The notes: generated by a model from the sequence alone, not told the origin. Counted from the stretch's first letter, positions 19,265-27,907 are shown. The stretch: 64,000 bases of DNA from JACCTU01 sp963700495 (GCA_963700495.1 CAVOXT010000003.1:248001-312000); one strand, 5' to 3'. Numbers and translations are program-made.

Positions 19265-19836
19265 GAGGCCACCCAGGCGTCGTACTCGCGCTCGAGGTGG
19301 TCGAGCACGGCCGCGAGGACCTCAGCCCGCGGCAGCCGGCGCCCGTCTCGAGGAGCAGCGAGGTCGCCGGGTACTCGGGGCGCAGCGGCAGCTCGTCGGT
19401 CGCCTGCGACACGTTGACGCCGATCCCGAGCACGACCCGTCCCTCGCGCGCCTCCGCCAGGATTCCGGCGACCTTGCGGCCGTTCACCAGCACGTCGTTC
19501 GGCCACTTGACCTCCGCGGCGAGATCCGCGATCTCGCCGAGCGCTCGGGCGACGGCACGTCCCGCGACGAGCGACAGCTCCGACAGGCTCGCCGTCGGCA
19601 CCTCCGGACGCAGGACGATCGAGGCCAAGACGCTCGAGCCCGCTGGCGCGAGCCACTCCCGCCCCAGGCGGCCGCGGCCCTCGGTCTGCTCGTCCGCCGC
19701 GGCGACGGCACCCTCGGGCGCATCGTCGGGGAGCAGCCGCTGCGTCGACTCGCACCAGCTCGACGAAGGTGTATTCCCGGCCGAAGCGGCCGCGGAGGAG
19801 CGGCAGCAGGGCTTCCGGGGCGAGTGAATCGGCCAT
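19255..19836 (-). CDS. birA: Biotin--[acetyl-CoA-carboxylase] ligase BirA (two frameshifts)
   Basis: BirA activates biotin with ATP and attaches it to the biotin carboxyl carrier protein of acetyl-CoA carboxylase. The core reads ADEQTEGRGRLGREW (biotin and AMP loop), LASIVLRP, VKWPNDVLVNGRKVAGIL (catalytic lysine) and LGIGVNVSQ. There is no N-terminal helix-turn-helix, so it is a catalytic-only form of about 190 residues. Frame breaks near 19762 (after YTFVELV) and near 19345 (before AEVLAAVLDHLEREYDAW). It is divergent from the sigma factor gene with only 19 bases between starts. A match to accA and accD in the same window makes biological sense. Confidence 0.88.
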   Translation of the reverse strand: MADSLAPEALLPLLRGRFGREYTFVELVRVDAAAAPRRCARGCRRRGGRADRGPRPPGAGVARASGLERLGLDRPASGGADGEPVGAVARRGTCRRPSARRDRGSRRGGQVAERRAGERPQGRRNPGGGARGTGRARDRRQRVAGDRRAAAAPRVPGDLAAPRDGRRLPRAEVLAAVLDHLEREYDAWVASYR

Positions 19837-19842
19837 TGCTCG

Positions 19843-19848
19843 TAGAGT
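19843..19848 (+). promoter_or_regulatory. TANNNT box before the ECF sigma gene
   Basis: TAGAGT ends 7 bases before the GTG at 19856, with no ribosome binding site, as at other unit heads here. Confidence 0.4.
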
Positions 19849-19855
19849 GTCCGAG

Positions 19856-20440
19856 GTGCAACCGCTTCGCCCGAAGAACCGTCCAATCCGTCAACCCCTG
19901 CGGGCGGAGCAACCGCTCGCATACGAGAGGCTGAGCGACCCCATCTTGGTGAAGCGTGCGAAGGACGGCGACCGGCGGGCGCTGGAGGTGCTCTGCGCCC
20001 GGCACCAGCCGACGATCGAGAAGCTCGCGCGGCGGATCCTGCGAGATCCCGAAGACGCACGCGACGCAGCGCAGGAGTCGCTCGCGAAGCTCTGCACGCG
20101 CATCAAGCAGTTCCGCGGCGAGTCGCAGTTCGCCACGTGGCTGCACCGTCTCGTCGTGAACACGTGCCGCGACGCGGCCGCGCGCCGCCGCACGTGGGAG
20201 CCGCTGCCCGACGACGTTCGCGCCCGCCCCGCCGGCGACGTCTCGGATCGGGAGGAGCTGCGGGCGTGCCTGCTCGAGCTCCCGCCGGCCCAGGCGCGCG
20301 TCGTCGTCCTCAAGGACGCCTTCGGCTACTCCTTCGAGGAGATCGCGGCTGCGAGCGGAATGCCGGTCGGGACGGCGAAGTGTTACGCGCATCGAGCCCG
20401 GAACCGGCTGCGCGAGCGGCTCGAAGAGCGAGTCGCGTGA
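19856..20440 (+). CDS. ECF-type RNA polymerase sigma factor
   Basis: A group 4 (ECF) sigma factor that would direct RNA polymerase to its own promoters. Region 2 is RAKDGDRRALEVLCARHQP to DARDAAQESLAKLCTRI with the FRGESQFATWLHRLVVNTC motif. Region 4 is LPPAQARVVVLKDAFGYSFE with the helix-turn-helix IAAASGMPVGTAKCYAHRAR. The GTG at 19856 gives a 194-residue protein. No anti-sigma gene is adjacent. Its stop overlaps the fabZ GTG, so it is co-transcribed with fatty acid synthesis genes. This suggests, but does not prove, that it controls envelope or lipid functions. Confidence 0.87.
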   Translation: MQPLRPKNRPIRQPLRAEQPLAYERLSDPILVKRAKDGDRRALEVLCARHQPTIEKLARRILRDPEDARDAAQESLAKLCTRIKQFRGESQFATWLHRLVVNTCRDAAARRRTWEPLPDDVRARPAGDVSDREELRACLLELPPAQARVVVLKDAFGYSFEEIAAASGMPVGTAKCYAHRARNRLRERLEERVA

Positions 20441-20865
20441 AAGCACCGTTTGGCAAGGCCGAGATCGAGCAGATTCTCCCCCACCGCGATCCCTTCCTGC
20501 TCCTGGACGAGGTGGTCGAACTGGAGCCGGGCTCTCGCGTGGTCGCGCGCAGGGTGGTCACCGAGGCCGATTGCGCGGGGCACTTCCCCGGGAATCCGAT
20601 CATGCCGGGCGTGAAGATGGTCGAGGCGCTCGCGCAGGCCGGTGCGGTCGCCGTGCTCGTCCAGGAGGAAAACCGCGGCAAGCTCGCGCTCTTCGCGGGA
20701 ATCGACGACGTTCGTTTCAAGCGCATCGTGCGCCCGGGGGACGAGCTCAGGCTCGAGTGCTCTGTCGAGCAGGTGCGCGGCCCGATCGGGCGCGGCAAGG
20801 CGCGCGCTACCGTCGGGGGCGAGCTGGCCGTCCGCGGGACGCTGACCTTCGCGGTGGAGCAATGA
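20437..20865 (+). CDS. fabZ: 3-hydroxyacyl-ACP dehydratase FabZ
   Basis: FabZ dehydrates 3-hydroxyacyl-ACP in type II fatty acid synthesis. The 142-residue hotdog-fold protein starts at GTG 20437, overlapping the sigma factor stop. It holds ILPHRDPFLLLDEV and the catalytic histidine motif GHFPGNPIMPGVKMVEALAQ. It heads the run fabZ-fabH-fabD-fabG-fabF, and each gene overlaps or nearly touches the next. Confidence 0.93.
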   Translation: MKAPFGKAEIEQILPHRDPFLLLDEVVELEPGSRVVARRVVTEADCAGHFPGNPIMPGVKMVEALAQAGAVAVLVQEENRGKLALFAGIDDVRFKRIVRPGDELRLECSVEQVRGPIGRGKARATVGGELAVRGTLTFAVEQ

Positions 20866-21858
20866 TCGGGAAAGCCAATGGGGCGCGGATCGGGATCGTC
20901 GGCCTTGGCGTGAACGTGCCCGACAAGATCGTGACGAACGACGATCTCGCCAAGCTCGTCGACACCTCGGACGAGTGGATCGTCGAGCGCACGGGCATCC
21001 ACGAGCGGCGGTTCGCGACACAGGACGAAGCGCTGACCGACATCGCGTTGCCCGCTGCCCGGAAGGCGCTCGAGGACGCGGGCGTCGAGCCGTCGTCGAT
21101 CGATCTCGTTCTGTGCGCGACGGTGACCCCGGACATGATGTTCCCGACGAGCTCGGCGATCATCGCGGACGAGCTCGGTATGCCGGACGCTGCGGCGTAC
21201 GACCTGCTCGCCGGCTGCACGGGCTTCGTCTACGCGATCGCCCAGGCCTACGCCATGCTCGCGGCCGGGCTCTCGCGACGGGCGCTCGTCGTGGGCGGCG
21301 ACGTGCTCTCGAAGATCCTCGACTTCGAGGACCGCTCCACCGTTCGTGCTCTTCGGCGACGGCGCGGGTGCGGTCGTGATGGAGCCTGTCGAGCGCGGTG
21401 GCTTCCTCGGCTTCGAGCTTGGCGCAGACGGGGGCGGGGGCAACACCCTCTGGCTGCCCGGAAGCGGCTCGCGCCATTTCGACGACCCCGAGTCGTTCGT
21501 GAAGATGAACGGGCGCGAGGTGTTCAAGTTCGCAACTCGGGTACTGGTCTATTCAGCGCGAAAGCTGCTGGACGAGGTGGGAATGACGGTGGAAGACGTC
21601 GACGTCTACGTTCCACACCAGGCGAACATCCGCATCATCGACCACGCGGCGAAGAAACTCGGCTTCCCGCCGGAGAAGGTCGTGATCAACGTGCAGAAGT
21701 ACGGCAACACGTCGTCGGGGTCGATCCCGCTGGCCCTGGCCGACGCAGCCGCGGACGGCCGGTTGAAGCCGGGCTCGAAAGTGCTGATGACGGGAATGGG
21801 CGCCGGGCTCACGTGGGGCTCGGGGTTGATCGAATGGACGGAGGAGATGGCCGCATGA
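20862..21858 (+). CDS. fabH: Beta-ketoacyl-ACP synthase III FabH (one frameshift)
   Basis: FabH starts fatty acid synthesis by condensing acyl-CoA with malonyl-ACP. Conserved features are TSDEWIVERTGIHERRFA, the active-site cysteine in DLLAGCTGFVYA, VPHQANIRIID with the catalytic histidine, and YGNTSSGSIPLAL with the asparagine. One extra base at about 21340-21342 splits the frame just before VLFGDGAGAVVM. Corrected length is about 331 residues. The ATG overlaps the fabZ stop (ATGA), and the stop overlaps the fabD ATG in the same way. Confidence 0.92.
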
Positions 21859-22778
21859 CCAAGCTGGCGTTCATGTTCCCGGGGCAGGGGTCGTTCAAGG
21901 TGGGCATGGGCCGCGACGTGGCCGAGGCCGTGCCCGAGGCGATGACGATCTACGAGGAGGGCAGCATCGCGTCAGGGCTCGACCTGAAGCGGATCTGCTT
22001 CGAGGCATCGGTCGAGGAGCTCGTCGAGACGGAGGTGCAGCAACCCGCGCTCGTCGCGACGTCGCTGGCCTTCGACGCGGCGCTTCGTGCGCGCGGGATC
22101 AACCCGGACTACGTCGTCGGGCACTCCGTCGGCGAGTTCGCCGCGCTGGCCTCGGCAGGGTCCTTCCCGGCCGCGCAGGCGATCGGTCTCGTTCGCGAGC
22201 GCGGACTTGCGATGGCTGCCGCCGTCAAGGAGAGCCCCGGCTCGATGGCGGCGATCCTGGGCCTGAAGGACGAGGTCGTCGAGTCGCTCTGCAAGAAGAT
22301 CTCCCACGTCTGGCCGGCGAACTACAACTGCCCCGGCCAGATCGTGATCTCCGGAGCCGACCCTTCCGTTGCAGCCGCGTGCGTGGAAGCGGAGCGGGAG
22401 GGAGCGAAGCGCGCGATCAAGCTGCGTGTGTCAGGCGCGTTCCACTCGCCGCTCGTCGCCCGCGCGGCGGACCGGCTCCGTCCCGCGATCGAGCGCGTCG
22501 ATTTCACGGCACCGAGGGCGGCGTTCATGTCGACCGTGACGGCGAAGCTCGAGGAAGCCCAGCGCTACCGTTCGCTGCTCGTCGAGCAACTCACCGCGCC
22601 GGTGAAGTTCACGCAGGCCGCGCGTGCGCTCGTCGGCCACGGCGTCACGACGTTCGTCGAGGTGGGGCCGGGGAACGTCCTCAGCGGTTTACTGAAGAGG
22701 ATCGACAGATCGGTACGGATCTTCTCGGTCAACGACCTGAAGACGCTGGACGAAGTCACCCACTCGCTGCGTGCCTGA
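21855..22778 (+). CDS. fabD: Malonyl-CoA:ACP transacylase FabD
   Basis: FabD transfers malonyl from CoA to acyl carrier protein. The 307-residue protein has FMFPGQGSFKVGMGRDVAE, the nucleophile serine in VVGHSVGEFAALASAG, the catalytic histidine in VSGAFHSPLVA, and FVEVGPGNVLSGLLKRI. It is intact. It overlaps fabH upstream and fabG downstream (GTG at 22771 lies inside its end). Confidence 0.94.
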   Translation: MTKLAFMFPGQGSFKVGMGRDVAEAVPEAMTIYEEGSIASGLDLKRICFEASVEELVETEVQQPALVATSLAFDAALRARGINPDYVVGHSVGEFAALASAGSFPAAQAIGLVRERGLAMAAAVKESPGSMAAILGLKDEVVESLCKKISHVWPANYNCPGQIVISGADPSVAAACVEAEREGAKRAIKLRVSGAFHSPLVARAADRLRPAIERVDFTAPRAAFMSTVTAKLEEAQRYRSLLVEQLTAPVKFTQAARALVGHGVTTFVEVGPGNVLSGLLKRIDRSVRIFSVNDLKTLDEVTHSLRA

Positions 22779-23499
22779 GTTCGCCTCCCTCGAGGGGAAG
22801 ACTGCGCTCGTGACCGGCGGCTCCCGCGGAATCGGTGCTGCGATCGCGCGCGAGCTCGCAGCCGCGGGTGCGTCGGTCATCGTCGGCTACCGCTCCGGGC
22901 AGGACGAGGCCGAGGCGATCGCGTCGGAGCTCGGCGGCCGGGCGATCCAGGCGGACGTCGCAGACGCCGACGATGCGAAACGGATCGTCGAGGAGGCCGG
23001 CGACCTCGACGTGCTCGTGAACAACGCAGGCATCACCCGCGACGGCGTGCTCGCGCGGATGTCGGACGAGGACTGGCGTTCGGTCCTCGAGACGAACCTC
23101 AGCTCGGTCTTCTACACGTGCCGCGCGGTCTCCAGGGGGATGATGAAGCGGCGCTCGGGCTCGATCGTGAACCTCTCCTCGATCGTCGGGCTGCACGGCA
23201 ACTGGGGCCAGACGAACTACGCCGCGTCGAAGGCGGGCATCGTCGCGTTCTCGAAGTCGCTGGCGCAGGAGCTCGGCTCCCGGGGCGTGCGGGTCAACGT
23301 CGTCGCGCCGGGCTACGTCAAGACGCAGTTGACCGACGTCATCCCGGAGGAGGCGAAGACCCAGATGCTAGGACTGACCCCGCTCGGTAGGTTTGGCGAG
23401 CCGGAGGACGTCGCGCGGGCGGTACGGTTTCTGAGCTCCGACGACGCAGGCTTCATCACCGGAGAAGTGCTGGTCGTGGGCGGCGGATTGGGGATGTGA
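22771..23499 (+). CDS. fabG: 3-oxoacyl-ACP reductase FabG
   Basis: FabG is the NADPH-dependent short-chain reductase of the elongation cycle. It has the nucleotide-binding VTGGSRGIGAAIA, the NNAG motif, the catalytic serine in SIVNLSSIVGLHG, the YAASK catalytic pair and the C-terminal GEVLVVGGGLGM. The 242-residue protein starts at GTG 22771 overlapping fabD. In many bacteria an acpP gene follows fabG. Here fabF follows after 4 bases and no acpP is present. Confidence 0.93.
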   Translation: MPEFASLEGKTALVTGGSRGIGAAIARELAAAGASVIVGYRSGQDEAEAIASELGGRAIQADVADADDAKRIVEEAGDLDVLVNNAGITRDGVLARMSDEDWRSVLETNLSSVFYTCRAVSRGMMKRRSGSIVNLSSIVGLHGNWGQTNYAASKAGIVAFSKSLAQELGSRGVRVNVVAPGYVKTQLTDVIPEEAKTQMLGLTPLGRFGEPEDVARAVRFLSSDDAGFITGEVLVVGGGLGM

Positions 23500-23503
23500 G
23501 CGA

Positions 23504-24760
23504 ATGAGCGCAAACGGACGGCGTCGAGTCGTCATCACAGGGATGGGAGCGGTTACCCCGCTCGCGAACGACGCCGAGACGTCGTGGTCCCGCCTGCTCG
23601 CGGGCGAGTCCGGCGCTGCCGAGATCACCCAGTTCGACCACACGGACTATCCGGTCCATTTCGCCTGCGAGCTGAAGGACTTCGAGCCGACGACGTGGAT
23701 CGACCGGAAGTCGGCCCGCCGGATGGACCGCTTCGCGCAGATGATTCTCGCGGCGGCCCGCCAGGCTGAGGCGGATTCGGGGCTCGACATCTCGAAGGAG
23801 CCGGACCGCATCGGCGCGTCGATCGCGACCGGCATCGGCGGGCTCCGTTCGTTCCAGGACTGCTACGACGTGCTGAAGGAGCGCGGGCCGGACCGCGTCT
23901 CGCCGTTCTCGATTCCCTCGATCATCCCCAACATGGGCGCCGGGTGGGTCTCGATCGAGCTTGGGACGAAGGGGCCGCTGATGTCCGAGTGCACCGCCTG
24001 CGCGGCGTCGAACATGGCGATCGGCGATGCGCTGGACGCGATCCGAGTCGGCCGCGCGGAGGCGATGATCGCCGGCGGCACCGAGGCGCCTGTCACGGCG
24101 GTCGGGATCGCGGGCTTCGACTCGATGCGCGCGCTCTCGCGCCGGAACGACGATCCGGCGCGTGCGTCCCGGCCGTTCGACAGCGGACGCGACGGTCTCG
24201 TGATGGGCGAGGCTGCGGCGGCGCTCGTGCTCGAGGAGCTCGAGCACGCGAAGGCGCGGGGCGCGAAGATCTACGCGGAGCTCGTCGGGTACGGGGTCTC
24301 CGCCGACGCCGCGCACATGACCGAGCCCGATCCGACGGGCGAGAATCCGGCGCGCGCGATGAAGATGGCGTTCGAAGACGCCGGCGTCGACCCGAGCGAG
24401 ATCGGCTACGTCAATGCGCATGCGACGTCGACGCCGCTCGGAGATGCGGGCGAGACGCGGGTGCTGAAGATCGCGCTCGGCGAGGAAAACGCGATGAAGA
24501 CGCCGATCTCGTCGACGAAGGGCGCGACGGGGCACTGCTTCGGCGCCGCCGGCGCGGTCGAGGCGGTCTTCACCGTGCTCGCCGTGCGCGACAGGAAGCT
24601 GCCGCCGACGATCAACTACGAGGTCGAGGATCCGCGTTGCGACCTCGACTACATCCCGAACGAGGCAAGGGACGCGCCGGACATCGACGTTGCGTGCTCC
24701 AACTCGTTCGGCTTCGGCGGCCACAACGCCTGTATCGTCGTCCGGCGGTTCGAGGGCTGA
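23504..24760 (+). CDS. fabF: Beta-ketoacyl-ACP synthase II FabF
   Basis: FabF condenses malonyl-ACP with the growing acyl chain. The 418-residue protein begins RRRVVITGMGAVTPLANDA. It shows the active-site cysteine in SECTACAASNMAIGDA and the two catalytic histidines in NAHATSTPLGD and STKGATGHCFGAAGAVE, ending SNSFGFGGHNACIVV. It closes the fatty acid operon and is followed by hairpin elements at 24751-24806. Confidence 0.94.
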   Translation: MSANGRRRVVITGMGAVTPLANDAETSWSRLLAGESGAAEITQFDHTDYPVHFACELKDFEPTTWIDRKSARRMDRFAQMILAAARQAEADSGLDISKEPDRIGASIATGIGGLRSFQDCYDVLKERGPDRVSPFSIPSIIPNMGAGWVSIELGTKGPLMSECTACAASNMAIGDALDAIRVGRAEAMIAGGTEAPVTAVGIAGFDSMRALSRRNDDPARASRPFDSGRDGLVMGEAAAALVLEELEHAKARGAKIYAELVGYGVSADAAHMTEPDPTGENPARAMKMAFEDAGVDPSEIGYVNAHATSTPLGDAGETRVLKIALGEENAMKTPISSTKGATGHCFGAAGAVEAVFTVLAVRDRKLPPTINYEVEDPRCDLDYIPNEARDAPDIDVACSNSFGFGGHNACIVVRRFEG

Positions 24761-24806
24761 CGCCCTCGTCACCGCCTCGCACGGGGGAACCCGTGGTTCC
24801 CCCGTG
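24751..24806 (+). terminator. Double hairpin after fabF; second hairpin is a dispersed repeat
   Basis: A 7-bp hairpin (24751-24757 with 24762-24768) encloses the fabF stop in its loop. A second, 11-bp hairpin (24780-24790 with 24796-24806, loop 5) follows. Bases 24773-24792 are identical to the element after jag (2178-2197, other strand), in the same orientation to the upstream gene. No T run follows. The rest of the gap to 24895 shows only a promoter box. Confidence 0.65.
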
Positions 24807-24881
24807 AGCCCCCTCCTTCTTCGTACCTGACCGATGTGCGCTGTTCGCCTCCCGGCGGGCGAAGCCCGCCTCCGGCGGCGC

Positions 24882-24887
24882 TACGTT
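24882..24887 (+). promoter_or_regulatory. TANNNT box before the YgjP-like gene
   Basis: TACGTT ends 7 bases before the ATG at 24895. GGGGAG lies too close to the start (1-2 bases) for a normal ribosome binding site. Confidence 0.4.
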
Positions 24888-24894
24888 TGGGGAG

Positions 24895-25482
24895 ATGCGG
24901 CTCGTTCAGATCGGGGAGCGGCTCGTCGAGGTTCAGGTGCGCGAGTCACCTCGCTCCCGCACGGTACGCGCGGTCTACCGGCCGGGGCTGCCCGCCGAGC
25001 TCGTCGTCCCCGTCGGGACGAGCGAGCGCGTGATCGACCGGGCGCTGCGTCTGCACGGGCCCTGGCTCGCCCGGCAGTTCGCGAGCGAAAAGCCGAGTCT
25101 CCTCGAGCTCCCGCAGGTAACCGAAGCGCAGGGGCGGAAGCTCGCGCGTCGGCTCGTCTGCGAGACTGCCGCAGCCGAGTCGGAGCGGCTCGGCGTCACC
25201 TACGGGCGGATCGCGATCCGCGATACGCACACGCGCTGGGGCTCGTGCTCGGCGAAGGGTACGCTGTCGTTCTCCTGGCGTCTTGCACTCGCGCCTCGAC
25301 GGGTTCTCGACTACGTCGTCGTCCACGAGCTCTGTCACCTCGTGCACCACGATCACTCGCGGCGCTTCTGGTCGCTCGTCGAGCGGGCGCGAGCGGACTT
25401 TCGCGAGCAGCGTGCGTGGCTGGACGACCACGGCTGGGAGCTGCTTGCGTATCGTCCGCTTCGTGCGTTGGGCGACGTTTGA
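24895..25482 (+). CDS. YgjP/SprT-like zinc metallopeptidase (DUF45 family)
   Basis: The protein belongs to the YgjP (DUF45, WLM-related) group of small zinc metalloproteins whose in vivo role is unclear. The signature region is ITRWGSC-like: DTHTRWGSCSAKGTLSFSWR, followed by the zinc-binding VVHELCHLVHHDHSRRFW with the HExxH motif as HELCH. The N-terminal half is a beta-rich domain with VRAVYRPGLPAELVVPVG. Length is 195 residues, usual for the group. Its end overlaps the GTG of the following HAD gene by 20 bases. Confidence 0.85.
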   Translation: MRLVQIGERLVEVQVRESPRSRTVRAVYRPGLPAELVVPVGTSERVIDRALRLHGPWLARQFASEKPSLLELPQVTEAQGRKLARRLVCETAAAESERLGVTYGRIAIRDTHTRWGSCSAKGTLSFSWRLALAPRRVLDYVVVHELCHLVHHDHSRRFWSLVERARADFREQRAWLDDHGWELLAYRPLRALGDV

Positions 25483-26107
25483 CTGCTACGGCACACTGAT
25501 CGACTGGAACGGCGGGATCCGGGCGCAGCTCGCCCGGCTCTGGCCGGACAAGGACGCCGACGAGCTGCTCCTCCGCTACCACGAGCGCGAGAGCGCCGTT
25601 GAGCGCGACGAGCCCGCGCTTGCCTACCGAGAAGTCATGCGGCGCGTACTCGCCGAGCTCGGAGAGGTGCCGGCCGGCGAGGAAGACGCGCTCGGCGTCT
25701 CGCTGCCGGGGTGGCAGCCGTTCCCCGAGGTCCGCGCGTCTCTCGAGGATGCTCGTGCCCGTGGCTGGCAGCTCGCGATCCTCTCGAACACCGATCGCGA
25801 CTTCATCGAGGCTTCGAAGGCGCTGATCGGTGTTCCGTTCGACGAGACGATCGTCGCGTCGGAGATCGGCTCGTACAAGCCCTCGCACCGGCACTGGGAG
25901 GAGTTCTCCGCCCGGACGGGGGCGGACCCGGCACGACACGTCCACGTCGCCCAGAGCATGTTCCACGACATCGTTGTCGCGAACGAGCTCGGTCTCCCGT
26001 CGGTGTGGATCAACCGGCGCGGCGAGACCTCGGAGACGAGGCCCACCCGCGAGCTCGTGGACCTCGTGCGGCTTCCGGAGGTGCTGGATGAGCTCGTTCC
26101 TGCCTGA
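25463..26107 (+). CDS. HAD-superfamily hydrolase (haloacid dehalogenase type II-like)
   Basis: The protein has HAD motif I FDCYGTLIDWNGG with the nucleophile aspartate, motif II ILSNTD, motif III lysine in SEIGSYKPSHRHWEEF, and a motif IV-like VHVAQSMFHDIVVANELG. The order and AQS/FHD pattern match the 2-haloacid dehalogenase-like subgroup, but the substrate is unknown. The GTG at 25463 overlaps the preceding gene and gives 214 residues. It overlaps the next GNAT gene at 26088. The whole block 24895-27898 looks like one transcript. Confidence 0.85.
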   Translation: MRWATFDCYGTLIDWNGGIRAQLARLWPDKDADELLLRYHERESAVERDEPALAYREVMRRVLAELGEVPAGEEDALGVSLPGWQPFPEVRASLEDARARGWQLAILSNTDRDFIEASKALIGVPFDETIVASEIGSYKPSHRHWEEFSARTGADPARHVHVAQSMFHDIVVANELGLPSVWINRRGETSETRPTRELVDLVRLPEVLDELVPA

Positions 26108-26996
26108 GGGTGTCGAGGTTCGCCCGGCGGTCGAGGACGACCGCGAGGCGACCGTTGGGCTGCTGCGTGCGTCCGAGTCGGCGGTTCGAGGCTCGACCGG
26201 GACGGCGGACGACGTCCTGGCGTTGTGGCGTCTCGTCGACCTTGCGACCGGGAGCTGGCTGCTCCACGAGGAAGGTGAGCTCGTCGCGAGCGGGCTGTTG
26301 CTCCGCCACGGCGAGGCGGCGAATTTCTTCGGTGTCGTGCGGCCCGATCGGGTCGGGCGCGGACTCGGGAGCGCGCTGCTCGAGCTCGGCGAGCGCGGCA
26401 CACGGGCGTACGGCCTCGGAACGATGCGGGTGGGGAGCTTCGCCGAGGATCGCGCGGCTACAACCCTCCTGGTCGCTCGCCGCTATCGCGACGTCAGGCA
26501 CTTCTTCACGATGCGGATCGACCTCGGCGACGAGCCGCCGGCCCTGGAAGAGCCTCAGGACATCGTCTTGGGGACGTTCCGCCCCGGGGACGCCAGAGGG
26601 TTTCACGCTGCCCTGAACGAGGCGTTCGCCGACGACTGGGGCTGGATCGAGCTGGAGTTCGACGAGTGGCGGCGCTTCCGGATCGACAGGCCGGAGTTCG
26701 ATGCCGGCCTCTGGTTCGTTGCGCGCGACGGGGAGGAGCTGGCAGCGGTGGCGCGCTGCGAGAGCCGGCCCGACGGAGGCCACGTCGGGGTGATCGGCGT
26801 GCGACCGGCGTGGCGGCGTCGCGGTCTCGGCCTCGCGCTCCTGCGCTTCGCGTTCGCCGAGTTCCATCGGCGCGGGATTCGCGTCGTGCGGCTGGGCGTC
26901 GACGCCGAGAACCCGACCGGGGCGACCCGTCTCTACGAGCGAGCCGGAATGTCGATCGAGTCGGAGGACGTTGCGTACGAGAAGGAGCTCACGTGA
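26088..26996 (+). CDS. Two-domain GNAT acetyltransferase, first of a tandem pair
   Basis: The 302-residue protein has two GNAT folds. The N-terminal one has a degenerate acetyl-CoA motif (VVRPDRVGRGLGSALLELG). The C-terminal one has the full motif GVRPAWRRRGLGLALLRFAF and the closing GVDAENPTGATRLYERAGM. The layout (two GNAT halves, about 300 residues) is like that of mycothiol synthase MshD, but sequence alone does not show it makes mycothiol. The ATG at 26088 overlaps the HAD gene, and its stop overlaps the second GNAT gene. Confidence 0.82.
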   Translation: MSSFLPEGVEVRPAVEDDREATVGLLRASESAVRGSTGTADDVLALWRLVDLATGSWLLHEEGELVASGLLLRHGEAANFFGVVRPDRVGRGLGSALLELGERGTRAYGLGTMRVGSFAEDRAATTLLVARRYRDVRHFFTMRIDLGDEPPALEEPQDIVLGTFRPGDARGFHAALNEAFADDWGWIELEFDEWRRFRIDRPEFDAGLWFVARDGEELAAVARCESRPDGGHVGVIGVRPAWRRRGLGLALLRFAFAEFHRRGIRVVRLGVDAENPTGATRLYERAGMSIESEDVAYEKELT

Positions 26997-27898
26997 GCCT
27001 CCGCCCTCCGCGGGACGAGGACTTCGAGCCGATGCTGGCGCTGATGAACGCGCACCATCTCGTTGCGTACGGCGAGGCCGACGTCACCGCCGACGAGTTC
27101 CGCACGTGGCTGACGACGCCGTCGATTGACCCGGAGCGCGACGTTCGGCTGCTCGAGCGCGACGGACGCCTCGTGGGCTACGTGGACGTGGACTTCACGG
27201 GCGACGACCCGCGCCGCTGGTGGTCGGACATCAAGATCGCGCCCGACGAGGACGAGCGCGCGATCCTCCCCGAGCTGCTGCGCTGGGCCGACGAGCGGGC
27301 CGGTTCCGGGATCCTCCGCACCTGGACGGGCGTGAACGACGAGCGGATGCTGCGCGCGTACGAGCAGGACGGCTTCGAGCCGGCCCGCCACTCGTACCGG
27401 ATGGAGATGTCCCTTGCCGGTGAGCTGCGCGAGCCGGCCTGGCCGGCCGGAATCACCGTGCGCGAGTTCGAGCCGGCCGACGAACGGGCTGTCCACGAGG
27501 CCCACATCGAGGTCTGGCAGGACGCCTCGGACCCCGTCGATGAAACCTTCGAGGACTGGCAGCACTGGTTGACGAAACGCGAGGGGTTCGACGCGTCGCT
27601 GTGGTTTCTCGCTCACGCAGGGGACGAGCTCGTGGCGTTCTCGCTCTGCCGGCCGGACGACACCGATCCAAGTGCGGGCTACGTCAACCTGCTGGGAGTG
27701 CGACGGCCGTGGCGCCGCAAAGGGCTCGGCGAGGCGCTCCTGCTCCACTCGTTCCACGCGTTTCGGGTACGCGGCTACACACGCGCGACGCTCGGGGTCG
27801 ACGCCTCGAGCCCGACGGGCGCGACACGTCTCTACGAGCGCGCGGGCATGACCGTCTACCGCGACACCGTGTTCCTGGAGCGTCCCGTCCGCAGCTAG
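26993..27898 (+). CDS. Two-domain GNAT acetyltransferase, second of a tandem pair
   Basis: A paralogue of the preceding gene: 301 residues, with acetyl-CoA motif GVRRPWRRKGLGEALLLHSF in the C-terminal half and GVDASSPTGATRLYERAGM at the end, nearly the same as its neighbour. The N-terminal half (DDPRRWWSDIKIAPDEDE region) has lost the glycine-rich loop, so it may serve for substrate binding. The GTG at 26993 overlaps the previous stop (GTGA). Tandem duplication followed by divergence is the likely origin. The substrate is unknown. Confidence 0.82.
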   Translation: MSLRPPRDEDFEPMLALMNAHHLVAYGEADVTADEFRTWLTTPSIDPERDVRLLERDGRLVGYVDVDFTGDDPRRWWSDIKIAPDEDERAILPELLRWADERAGSGILRTWTGVNDERMLRAYEQDGFEPARHSYRMEMSLAGELREPAWPAGITVREFEPADERAVHEAHIEVWQDASDPVDETFEDWQHWLTKREGFDASLWFLAHAGDELVAFSLCRPDDTDPSAGYVNLLGVRRPWRRKGLGEALLLHSFHAFRVRGYTRATLGVDASSPTGATRLYERAGMTVYRDTVFLERPVRS

Positions 27899-27901
27899 GG
27901 T
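27896..27901 (+). promoter_or_regulatory. TANNNT box before the arginase-fold gene
   Basis: TAGGGT begins on the stop codon of the preceding gene and ends 6 bases before the GTG at 27908. No ribosome binding site is present. Confidence 0.35.
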
Positions 27902-27907
27902 GTCGGC

